Translations under genes and position numbers: made by a program | Origin: Marinagarivorans sp. | GTDB taxonomy: Bacteria; Pseudomonadota; Gammaproteobacteria; Pseudomonadales; Cellvibrionaceae | DNA: 44,757 nucleotides | Direction of reading: 5' to 3' | Assembly: GCA_028281865.1 (NCBI GenBank) | Contig: JANQJB010000030.1 | Location: forward strand, 1 to 44,757 | The notes under the pieces: model-generated | What the model saw: the letters and a program-made list of their open reading frames with translations, nothing else | Database searches by the model: none | What the model was told of the DNA's origin: nothing | Part shown: positions 37,737-44,757 of the stretch, in pieces | Layout of the letters: the number at the start of each line of letters is the position of its first letter | How positions within the stretch are numbered: position 1 is the first letter of the stretch

Positions 37737-38738
37737 ATGAAAATAAATGAATTATTAAATGGTTTTATGAATATGAGATTCGTATTAATTAGTTTATTAA
37801 TGTTGCTTTGCGCAAATAGTTTTGCTGCACGGACAACAACTTATTTACACAGCGATATGCTGGGTTCGACAGTTGCAGCCACAAACGAAGCTGGAAATTT
37901 AATTTGGCGCAAAAATTACGAACCCTATGGAACGTCGTTTACCTACGACAAAACCGGTGATGATAGCGAACAGGATATTGTGGACCATACCGGCCATTCC
38001 AAGGATTTGGATATGGAACTCACCTATATGGGCGCACGTTGGTATGATCCTGAGATAGGGCGTTTTTTAAGTATCGATCCTGCTAGTGTTGCGGGAAACA
38101 TCATATCAAATCCGATGATGTTTAATCGGTATGCATATGCAAACAATAATCCCTATAAGTACGTGGATCCAGATGGTAGAGATCCTTCCGGTTTCGCGCT
38201 TGCGCGGGAGGGTATTAGGGAGATAAAAAGAACTAACCCTGAATTACATGCAAGGGGTTCTAGGTATGCAGCCTATGCCGGCGCCGCAATCGTTTTGCCG
38301 GTTGTCATATGGGAAGTGGGTCTTGCAGCTTTTACTAATCCGATTACGACAATGGAAATTGCGGCTGGGTTGAGCGAGACAGGGGTTGCTTTTACCGCAA
38401 CAAGTAAAATTATTACAAGCACTCAATTTACTTCTATTGTTGATGAAGTCGTTAAATTGAGTAACGGTAAAATTCGCGTGGCAGTAGAAGAAGCGAACAA
38501 AGCTGGATTGAATCAAGCACAGGTCATAGAAGTCATCAAACAAGTGACTGAAGAAACTGGCCGTAATATAGGGACAATCGCTGACATAGGTGGAGGTACA
38601 AAAGTCCTTACAGGAGTACTGCGCGGTCCCATGCAACCGGTAGTGGCTGTTGGAAGTGATGGCACTTCTCGAATGGGTACAGCTACATTAAGTTTGGGTG
38701 AAAGTGGACTTAAAGTTACGGATATCGAATTACCTTGA
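37737..38738 (+). CDS. Short exported Rhs core cassette 1 with variable tail
   Basis: A 333-residue product. The signal peptide is about residues 1-30 (MRFVLISLLMLLCANSFA). Residues 31-148 are only the Rhs core: TTYLHSDMLGSTVAATNEAG, YEPYGTSFTYD, YMGARWYDPEIGRFLSIDP, NRYAYANNNPYKYVDPDG. This is exactly the part missing from the giant Rhs protein 14 nt upstream. The tail (149-333) has a strongly hydrophobic stretch (about 175-220, AAIVLPVVIWEVGLAAF) then an amphipathic helical region and a Gly-rich end. A membrane-acting effector is possible, but no family is recognised. The ribosome-binding site is GAGGGAAG. The next gene starts at or just after its stop, as in toxin-immunity pairs. Confidence 0.85.
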   Translation: MKINELLNGFMNMRFVLISLLMLLCANSFAARTTTYLHSDMLGSTVAATNEAGNLIWRKNYEPYGTSFTYDKTGDDSEQDIVDHTGHSKDLDMELTYMGARWYDPEIGRFLSIDPASVAGNIISNPMMFNRYAYANNNPYKYVDPDGRDPSGFALAREGIREIKRTNPELHARGSRYAAYAGAAIVLPVVIWEVGLAAFTNPITTMEIAAGLSETGVAFTATSKIITSTQFTSIVDEVVKLSNGKIRVAVEEANKAGLNQAQVIEVIKQVTEETGRNIGTIADIGGGTKVLTGVLRGPMQPVVAVGSDGTSRMGTATLSLGESGLKVTDIELP

Positions 38739-38746
38739 TTGATGCA

Positions 38747-39274
38747 ATGAAATCCATAGATTTTGAAATGTTTTTACTTGATTGTATGCCCCTTGAGTAC
38801 CGGACTGTGGTACTCAAAGCTGCTGATATAAGTGATTCTGAAATAAAAAGCGTACGAACAGCGAATCCGATTCAAGTCAGTGATTTATCAAGTTTTAATA
38901 TTGATAAATACATCGAAATATTTGGAAAGCAAAAAGCTCATGAAAAAATAATAAAAAAGAAGCCCGCACAGAATAAAGAGTTTATTGCGCATTATTTCTC
39001 ACTAAATTTGTGGCCCCATCTGTACTGGGTTGTTTTTGAGCAGGGAGATGGAATTTGTAGTGAAACAAGATTTGAAAATCAGTCAGCAATCAAATTTGAT
39101 CCTTCCTTGGTACGTGTTGGTATTTGGACTAGGCAGTCGTTAGACGAAATGGCTGATGAGGTTGTTATTTATGATGGTTGGGATGAGGATATTACCTTGC
39201 GATATAAATTTGGAATGGCTAAATATGAAGGAAGATTTATTTTTGGTTTGTTAGTCGAGTGGCATAAAATATAA
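38747..39274 (+). CDS. Candidate immunity protein for core cassette 1 (hypothetical)
   Basis: A 175-residue product from ATG 38747. A TTG at 38735 would add four residues and overlap the preceding stop by 4 nt (TTGA); neither start has a clear ribosome-binding site, so translation is probably coupled to cassette 1. There is no signal peptide, membrane segment or recognised domain. The protein is acidic-aromatic with IYDGWDEDITLRYKFG near the end. It is found nowhere else in the window, whereas the core before it is repeated. This is the pattern of a cassette-specific immunity gene. A cytoplasmic location is odd if the partner acts after export, unless it protects against toxin delivered into the cytoplasm. 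Confidence 0.68.
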   Translation: MKSIDFEMFLLDCMPLEYRTVVLKAADISDSEIKSVRTANPIQVSDLSSFNIDKYIEIFGKQKAHEKIIKKKPAQNKEFIAHYFSLNLWPHLYWVVFEQGDGICSETRFENQSAIKFDPSLVRVGIWTRQSLDEMADEVVIYDGWDEDITLRYKFGMAKYEGRFIFGLLVEWHKI

Positions 39275-39354
39275 AAGCGGTAAATCAAAGAATCGAGGAT
39301 TGGAATAGCTTGAGCTGCTTGCCTTTAGTTACTGATGATGAATAAATGATAATA

Positions 39355-39405
39355 GGATTCACCATCGGTTTAAGTACGTCATTTTGTTGTTACAGATCTC
39401 AATGA
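39355..39405 (+). pseudogene. Scar: 3' end of the giant Rhs gene before core cassette 2
   Basis: Read in frame it gives GFTIGLSTSF and, after a diverged stretch, a TGA at 39403-39405. The giant Rhs protein ends GFNIDLSTSVTLQN, then stop. ATCGnTTTAAGTAC is shared at nucleotide level and the remnant sits just before the cassette 2 start (9 nt; 14 nt for cassette 1). It shows that cassette 2 arose by duplication of a segment that included the end of the upstream gene. Confidence 0.72.
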
Positions 39406-39414
39406 ACGAGAAAA

Positions 39415-40359
39415 ATGAAACTAAGTAAATTATTCGATTATTATGTGAATCCATCTTTCGCTGTGGTCTGTTTGTTGATGTTACTTTGCTGCAATAGCTT
39501 TGCTGAGCGCACAACAACCTATTTGCACAGCGACATGTTGGGTTCAACGGTTGCTGCCACAAATGAAAATGGAGATTTAATTTGGCGTAAAAATTACCAA
39601 CCGTATGGAACGTCGTTTACCTACGATAAAGCTGGCGACGATAGCGAACAGGACATAGTCGATTACACCAGCCACTCCAAAGATTTAGATATGGAAATCA
39701 CCTATATGGGCGCGCGCTGGTATGATCCCGAGATAGGGCGATTTTTGAGTATGGACCCGGTGGGCGTTCAGCAAAGTGTTACTGCGAATCCTGCGATGTT
39801 TAATCGCTATGCATATGCGAATAACAACCCTTATAAATTTATCGACCCCGATGGTGGTGAGGCGATAGACGCGTCGATAATTAATTCGATGAAAGCAGAT
39901 GCGCGAAAAAAATTACCATTTACAATTTCTCTTAGTAAATTTCACCCAACCGGTAACGGAGTACAAACCGATGGAAAAGGTGGTTTGAGAATTGCAATTG
40001 GTTCAAAGGGGCTTTTCCTTACCGACGATGGACGAGAGTCTATTGAAGTGCACGAAACGAAACATCTTATTGATGTGATGAATCGAGCGACAAACTTGGA
40101 CATAATTAAAGATGCACCGGAGGGTTTGTTTGTAGGTATAGTTGAACCCAAACAAAGGTATATAGCCGAATATGTAGCACATGAAATGACGATTGATTTT
40201 TTGCTCTCACGAATGGCAGATAAGAGCAAATATAGCCCATCACGATATATCGAATCGTTTTATGTGCCTGCGCTTGAATCAGATCGAGACGATTATCTGC
40301 GTTGGTATGGAAATTTGATCCGAGCAGAAAGGGAAAAAGGCTTAGAGCAAAATAAATAA
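39415..40359 (+). CDS. Short exported Rhs core cassette 2 with HExxH metallopeptidase-like tail
   Basis: A 314-residue product. The signal peptide is residues 1-30 (FAVVCLLMLLCCNSFA). The core (31-147) is nearly the same as cassette 1: TTYLHSDMLGSTVAATNENG, YMGARWYDPEIGRFLSMDP, NPYKFIDPDG. After DPDG at residue 144 the two proteins become unrelated. The tail contains H213-E214-T215-K216-H217 (SIEVHETKHLIDVMNRA), a zincin HExxH motif, followed about 35 residues later by AEYVAHEMTID, where E252 or E257 could be the third zinc ligand. A peptidase effector is inferred. No intact immunity-like ORF follows; a decayed third core comes next. Confidence 0.83.
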   Translation: MKLSKLFDYYVNPSFAVVCLLMLLCCNSFAERTTTYLHSDMLGSTVAATNENGDLIWRKNYQPYGTSFTYDKAGDDSEQDIVDYTSHSKDLDMEITYMGARWYDPEIGRFLSMDPVGVQQSVTANPAMFNRYAYANNNPYKFIDPDGGEAIDASIINSMKADARKKLPFTISLSKFHPTGNGVQTDGKGGLRIAIGSKGLFLTDDGRESIEVHETKHLIDVMNRATNLDIIKDAPEGLFVGIVEPKQRYIAEYVAHEMTIDFLLSRMADKSKYSPSRYIESFYVPALESDRDDYLRWYGNLIRAEREKGLEQNK

Positions 40360-40390
40360 GGAATTCAGTGAGATAAAATTCGAATTTTTG

Positions 40391-40663
40391 ATGGCGAATT
40401 ATTTCTGTTCCAAAGATTTAGATATGGAAATCACCTATATGGACGCACGTTAGTATGATCCAGAGATAGGGCGATTATTCAGTATAGATCCGGTTGGTGT
40501 CCTAGAAAGCGTTGCTGAAAATCTGATGATGTTTAATCGATCAGATGGCTCAGTTCTTTACTATGTTTTTCGAATTAATTTTATTGATGATGTGACGCTC
40601 ATTTATGTGTTAGCTAATGAGAATAAAATTGTAAACAAATATGTTTATCCTGGTTATTGGTAG
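40391..40663 (+). pseudogene. Decayed Rhs core cassette 3
   Basis: The frame from about 40406 reads SKDLDMEITYMDAR, then TAG (40451-40453) in place of the conserved Trp, then YDPEIGRLFSIDPVGV and LMMFNR, matching residues of about 85-130 of cassette 2. The match stops before YAYANNNPY and continues in frame as an unrelated 40-residue end (DGSVLYYVFRINFIDDVTL, stop at 40661-40663). It lacks the signal peptide and the first part of the core. The new end may come from a former tail or immunity gene. Confidence 0.78.
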
Positions 40664-41030
40664 TTGTATTCTCAAAGCTATTAACATTCGCTATTTTTTC
40701 TAAAAACAATATTTTTAAAGTATTGTGGCCATTCTGGTGCCAAAAGGTTAACTACTCAATACTTCAAATTCTCTTTTTTGTTTAAATAAATACGCAATAT
40801 TAATCCTTTAAAATCTTGTTCTGGAAAATGGGTCTGGCACGATATGTTGTTTTCTATTTGAGGTCAAGTCTTCAAGATATGTGCAATAGGAAGGCTTCTT
40901 CAGTGTAGCAATATAATGCCATAATTTTCAGGCTGTTTTCCGATCTTTGTGCGGCACTTGACAGGCAAGTCCTTGCTGTGAAGTTGCATGCTAATTAAAT
41001 GCATTTAACTAGCAAACAAGGTGGTTAAAG
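40664..41030 (+). other. 367-bp intergenic region
   Basis: No gene was seen. It contains a small inverted repeat ACTTG-ACAGG-CAAGT (40956-40970) and a larger near-palindrome (40990-41013) just before the ribosome-binding site of the next gene (AAGGTGG, 41018-41024). Confidence 0.55.
40990..41013 (+). promoter_or_regulatory. 24-bp near-perfect palindrome, operator candidate
   Basis: The perfect core TTAAATGCATTTAA is flanked by GCTA and TAGC, giving 22 of 24 symmetric positions. It ends 4 nt before the ribosome-binding site of the 41031 gene, a position suited to repressor binding. Confidence 0.45.
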
Positions 41031-42968
41031 ATGAACAGATTTTATAGTTATTTAATATTGGGTTTAATTTTTTATGTAACGCAGGTAAGCTGGGCAAGTG
41101 ATTTAGTGCCTACGCCTATTTTTGATTGGCAGACATACACTGATGTCGGTAATGCCGTTATCCCGTCTCCTCGTCTTGACAGCCCTACGACATTTGATTG
41201 GCGGACTGTATTTGATAGTCAACATGCCAGTTCAAAACCTTTGTCAATTATTTTGCGAAATGGTGCTGGCCCTGTGCATGGAAATTACCCGGGAACACTT
41301 GCAGAAGTTTTAGCTTATGTCGATCAGCAGGGTTACAAAATAGACTATGTCTTCGCAGATTTTGAAGCGGGCGGCAGTCGCACGCGAGCGGACGCCGAGG
41401 AAGATGCAATCGAAATGGCACGACTTGTAAAGCAGCACAGTAACCCGAATATTAATTCGGCTTATGTTGGAAATTATGGTGAGTTTGCCTCGGCAACGCG
41501 ACTAAACGATGTGTGGGGTAACTTTGATAACCAGCCACGTTCTTCGTTTTATCTGACCAGTGATCTCGATATATCGATGCCAGCCACATACAGCGTTGGC
41601 GCGCACATAAATATTAGTACCCGCGAGGACAGGTTGGGTACATTGGATAAATCCACGTGTATGATCACGAATAACGTAGGACAGTTTTTGGACGACAATT
41701 GTTTATTGCTTTATCAAAATGAACAAGGGGTCTTTGATAATATTTCACCGTCGGCGCGCCACGGTGGCTTTTGGGCACAACTCGAAAGCGTATCTGCAGC
41801 AAAACGAAATTTACCGGTAGGACATCTGTTACTGCCTTGGGTTGGTGGTCATATTCTTCAACAACATTATCCATTGCCAATACCGCACAAGGAAGAGCAT
41901 TATGCGTTTATTCATCATATGCGGCTTCGCGGTGCCGACGGATACTATACCTGGTCGCATGCCGATAGCCCTCATTGGCCAAGTCGTGAGGCATTCCGCG
42001 ACGATATCTTAGCTAACGCTTGGCAGAATCCAATGTTGGAAAACTTTTTCACCTATCCCGGTCCGAGTGAAGTTTTAAATGATAGTACAAATAAATTAGG
42101 TGCTATTGAGTGGTCTGGCATGCGTCGTGGTAATCATGTTCTTGTAGCTGTTGCGAATTATACGGATTCAGACCAGAGCATTGCGTTGCCGAGCCATATA
42201 GAAAACTTACCCACTAACACTCCAACTGTTCCCGGTTTTCTTGCAGCTAAACCCGGTGGTGGATTTTATGGGCCAGACGAGAGTGGCTTTGCGTTATTTG
42301 CATATGAGGTGGGTCCATTAAGTTATTGGAACTTTGATGATAATGTCACCGCAGGTGCACCTTTTGCTATAGACCAGCAAGAGGCAGGCAACGATAGCGT
42401 AATAGAAGTTGCAGAGCAGTCTAGCAACGGCTTAGTCGATAAGGCTGCGCAATTTAATGGCGTTGACTCCGGTATTGACTTTGGTGATGTGCTGGATCTA
42501 GGTCTTGGTGATCGAACAGTTTCTTTATGGTTTAAAGCAGATGGTGTAGGTGTGAATGATCGTATCTTATTGTGCAAATGCTATAGCAGTACGGGTAGTC
42601 AATACTCTGTTTATTTACATCCATCTGGACATGTGCTTGGTTTAATGAATATCAATGGCTATCGTATTGTTAGTAGCGACGGTCCTTTAAATGATGGCCA
42701 ATGGCACAACGTGGTTTTGACAATTGATCGAGACGATAAGATGACGCTTTATATTGATGGCGTTAAGAACGACGATTTGGATATTTCCAGTGATCAGCAA
42801 CTTGATGTGGATCAGTCGGTATCTTTTTATTTGGGACGGTCGAACAAAGCGAGTCAACAATTTCAGCGTTTTGAAGGATTGATTGATGATGTAAAAGTCT
42901 ACTCGGGCGTTCTATCTGATTTTGAAATTGCGGATGCATACCAGTCAATTTCAGGCGGACAGCCGTGA
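41031..42968 (+). CDS. Secreted protein: uncharacterised catalytic-like domain plus C-terminal LamG-like domain
   Basis: A 645-residue product. The signal peptide ends near WA/SDLV (residues 1-23). Residues of about 30-425 form one domain with features of a TIM-barrel hydrolase: acidic strand ends (YVFADFEAGGSRTRADAEED, FYLTSDLDISMP), aromatic-rich motifs (GHLLLPWVGGHILQQHYPLP, GADGYYTWSHADSPHWPS) and a small beta domain at its end. No glycoside hydrolase family could be named. Residues of about 430-640 are a LamG/concanavalin A-like jelly roll (LSYWNFDDN, KAAQFNGVDSGIDFGD, RTVSLWFKADG, GQWHNVVLTIDRD, MTLYIDG, FEGLIDDVKVYSGVLS), common in carbohydrate-active proteins. A palindromic operator candidate precedes it. 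It is probably secreted and acts on, or binds, polysaccharide. Confidence 0.82.
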   Translation: MNRFYSYLILGLIFYVTQVSWASDLVPTPIFDWQTYTDVGNAVIPSPRLDSPTTFDWRTVFDSQHASSKPLSIILRNGAGPVHGNYPGTLAEVLAYVDQQGYKIDYVFADFEAGGSRTRADAEEDAIEMARLVKQHSNPNINSAYVGNYGEFASATRLNDVWGNFDNQPRSSFYLTSDLDISMPATYSVGAHINISTREDRLGTLDKSTCMITNNVGQFLDDNCLLLYQNEQGVFDNISPSARHGGFWAQLESVSAAKRNLPVGHLLLPWVGGHILQQHYPLPIPHKEEHYAFIHHMRLRGADGYYTWSHADSPHWPSREAFRDDILANAWQNPMLENFFTYPGPSEVLNDSTNKLGAIEWSGMRRGNHVLVAVANYTDSDQSIALPSHIENLPTNTPTVPGFLAAKPGGGFYGPDESGFALFAYEVGPLSYWNFDDNVTAGAPFAIDQQEAGNDSVIEVAEQSSNGLVDKAAQFNGVDSGIDFGDVLDLGLGDRTVSLWFKADGVGVNDRILLCKCYSSTGSQYSVYLHPSGHVLGLMNINGYRIVSSDGPLNDGQWHNVVLTIDRDDKMTLYIDGVKNDDLDISSDQQLDVDQSVSFYLGRSNKASQQFQRFEGLIDDVKVYSGVLSDFEIADAYQSISGGQP

Positions 42969-43218
42969 TCGCTATAGCGCTTTATTTTTGGTATTAATCT
43001 AAGCGAGCTATACCAGGAAACCCATGGATGGGTGATCAGTTCACTCTCTCAGAAATATACCCAAACGCGAGCAATTTCAATCAAATCTAATCTTATATAT
43101 TTGCGTCACATTCGCTAAAAATTAGCAAGATATTACAAGCATCTGGTCTACAGCTGACTTAGTGTCTTTATACCCATTACTACTTCTAAATCTCTGGGAG
43201 TTGTTTGAGGAAATTAAG

Positions 43219-44757
43219 ATGCTAATAATAATTCGCATAATAGGTATCCTTTTCTGTTGCCTTGCTATCTGCGCATGCTCTGGCTCTTCGTCTGAACCAA
43301 GTTCGCCTTCATCAAGCAGTTCCGGCCAAGTGGTGGTCGATGCCGAGCCAGGTAAACCCGTACTGCGCCGCTTAAACCGACGCGAGTACAACAATACTGC
43401 GCGCGATTTGCTTGGCAGTAGTCTAAAACCTGCCGACAAGTTTCCGCGCGATGATATCAGCGAAGGTTTCGATACACTTGGTGCTGCGCTCACCACTACG
43501 CCGGTTTTGCTCGAAGGTCTTGTTGATGCGGCGGGGGAGCTTGCACAAGAACTAATGGCGCAAGATTCAGCGCATCCGCAGCGAGCAAACTTTTTTGCCT
43601 GCGAACCTGAAAATGCCAATCGAAATTGCTTGCGCGATACGGCTAAAGCACTGGCGTACAAGGCTTTTAGAAGGCCGGTAAATGCGAGCGAAATAGACGA
43701 GATAGTTGACAATGTGATCACAACTATCAACGCCCAGGACGGTAGCCCCGCAGAAGCGATGGAGCTGCTTTTAACAAGCATCCTAGCTTCGCCGTATTAT
43801 TTTTACCAGGTGGAAGAAGACCCTGAACCCGGCAGTAAAAAAGTTCGGGCACTAAGCCCCTATGAACTTGCAAGTAGGTTGAGTTATGCCGTTTGGAGTT
43901 CTCTGCCCGATGAGGAACTGCTATCTGCAGCTGAAGATGGCTCGTTGCTAAAGGATGCAGAATTAAGTGCGCAAGTTGAGCGCATGTTGGCATCCCCAAA
44001 AGCCAAAGGCTTTATTTATGGCTTTGCCGACCAGTGGCTTTTACTGGGTTTTGTCGAGTCGGCTACTCCGAATGCCGAGGCTTTTCCGAGTTTTGATGAA
44101 GAATTAAGAGCATCGATGATTGAGGAAACTCGGCGCACTTTTGCGACGTTGATTGAGGAGGCTAAACCTTTATCGGAATTTTTAGTTGGCAATACCGGCT
44201 TTATTAATGCGCGCTTGGCTGAGCATTACGGTATCCCGGAAAATATTTTTATTGCGGGCGAAGCTGTTGGAGGAGGTTTTCGGCGGGTAGAGGGCCTGGA
44301 TAATTACGAGCGTGGAGGGTACTTAGCTCAGTCCAGTTTCTTACTCGCCAGCTCTCTTCCCACGCGCAGATCACCGGTTATTCGCGGCAAAACGGTGCTT
44401 GAACAATTGCTTTGCTCGCCGCCACCTCCGCCACCCGAAAATGTGGGTGATTTACCTGAAGAGACTGAGGTCCAAGGGGAAACGCTAGCCGAATTGCTGG
44501 CTGCTCATCGCGATCATCCTGACTGTCGCGCATGCCATCAGATAATCGACCCTCCGGGTTTGGCTTTTGAACGATACGACGGTATCGGCGCATTGCGAAC
44601 CGTTAAAGAAGTGCCGAGCATACCGATGCAAGAACCGAGAGAATTAGCGCGGTCGATTGCAGCGGACGACCGCTGGGTATCTTGTGTTTCCAAACAGTTG
44701 CTGACTTACATGGTTGGGCGAGCATTTTCAGTAAGGGCTGATCAGTCGTGGGTGGAG
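43219..44757 (+). CDS. DUF1592-family cytochrome c-like lipoprotein (3' end outside window)
   Basis: 513 residues are visible and the frame is open at the window end. GAGG at 43207-43210 lies 8 nt before the ATG. The N-terminus is a lipoprotein-type signal (IGILFCCLAICAC, Cys20 then SGSSSEPSS). Domains in order: DUF1587 (LRRLNRREYNNTARDLLG, about 50), DUF1595 (AKALAYKAFRRPV), DUF1592 (LSPYELASRLSYAVWSSLPD, FADQWLLL), DUF1588 (GGYLAQSSFLLASSLPTRRS, with the heme c motif C436-RAC-H440 and IDPPGLAFERYDGIG) and the start of DUF1585 (SKQLLTYMVGRAFS). Such proteins are common in planctomycetes and polymer-degrading gammaproteobacteria and are usually followed by a DUF1552 gene, which would lie outside this window. 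The exact reaction is unknown; an electron-transfer or oxidoreductase role in the envelope is inferred. Confidence 0.9.
   Translation, partial: MLIIIRIIGILFCCLAICACSGSSSEPSSPSSSSSGQVVVDAEPGKPVLRRLNRREYNNTARDLLGSSLKPADKFPRDDISEGFDTLGAALTTTPVLLEGLVDAAGELAQELMAQDSAHPQRANFFACEPENANRNCLRDTAKALAYKAFRRPVNASEIDEIVDNVITTINAQDGSPAEAMELLLTSILASPYYFYQVEEDPEPGSKKVRALSPYELASRLSYAVWSSLPDEELLSAAEDGSLLKDAELSAQVERMLASPKAKGFIYGFADQWLLLGFVESATPNAEAFPSFDEELRASMIEETRRTFATLIEEAKPLSEFLVGNTGFINARLAEHYGIPENIFIAGEAVGGGFRRVEGLDNYERGGYLAQSSFLLASSLPTRRSPVIRGKTVLEQLLCSPPPPPPENVGDLPEETEVQGETLAELLAAHRDHPDCRACHQIIDPPGLAFERYDGIGALRTVKEVPSIPMQEPRELARSIAADDRWVSCVSKQLLTYMVGRAFSVRADQSWVE

Noticed and set aside
40375-40388. Palindrome AAAATTCGAATTTT after cassette 2 as a terminator
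   Set aside because: It is AT-rich without a loop and without a downstream T-tract beyond one base.
40391-40450. New short gene starting at ATG 40391
   Set aside because: The frame meets a TAG at 40451 and its sequence is an internal piece of the Rhs core, so it is a pseudogene fragment.
42970-42990. Terminator after the LamG-protein gene
   Set aside because: CGCTATAGCG gives only a 3-bp stem with a 4-nt loop and the T-tract is broken; too weak to call.

Overview
The window looks like a chromosomal segment of a Gram-negative, probably marine, polysaccharide-degrading gammaproteobacterium (Cellvibrio/Saccharophagus/Teredinibacter-like). This placement is inferred from very large outer-membrane or surface repeat proteins, a putative CBM2-type cellulose-binding module, a LamG-type secreted protein and a DUF1592-family cytochrome lipoprotein. 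No rRNA, tRNA, integrase, insertion sequence or CRISPR was recognised. All genes lie on the + strand.

Layout. (1) 1-9288: the 3' part of a giant modular adhesin-like gene, with a 4 x 627-bp higher-order repeat, five 291-bp cadherin-like repeats, a GlyGly-CTERM-like membrane segment and, fused after it, a signal-peptide-like segment and an OmpA-like beta-barrel. (2) 9522-11663: an exported protein with Sel1-like and ankyrin repeats. (3) 11945-14159: two tandem paralogous AraC-family regulators. (4) 14612-24781: Rhs locus 1, made of separate front-half (A; YD-repeat/DUF6531-like) and back-half (B; YD repeats, Rhs core, variable tail) genes. Each half has its own Sec signal peptide. The order is A-scar, B1, small ORF, A1, A2, B2, followed by a strong terminator. 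(5) 25303-40663: Rhs locus 2. A 4139-residue Rhs protein lacks the Rhs core and instead carries about 2,800 residues of TSP3-like repeats, beta-propellers, Ig-like domains, three near-identical 187-residue modules and a CBM2-like domain. It is followed by a cassette array of short exported Rhs cores with different tails: core 1 plus a candidate immunity gene, core 2 with an HExxH metallopeptidase-like tail, and a decayed core 3. (6) 41031-44757: a LamG-containing secreted protein and the 5' part of a lipoprotein of the DUF1587/1595/1592/1588/1585 (cytochrome c-like) family.

How it may work together (inference). Both Rhs loci are preceded by the same 46-bp box about 300 nt before the first gene, and two AraC regulators sit just upstream, so coordinated control is plausible. 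There is no PAAR, VgrG or other type VI component. The signal peptides argue for Sec export of split Rhs shells that would have to assemble outside the cytoplasm. Short scars of the upstream half-gene's 3' end lie before extra B or core genes in both loci. They indicate that back-half cassettes are duplicated and swapped by recombination within the preceding gene's end, which is a polymorphic-toxin-like diversification of a bipartite exported Rhs system. This is the best candidate for an undescribed system here.
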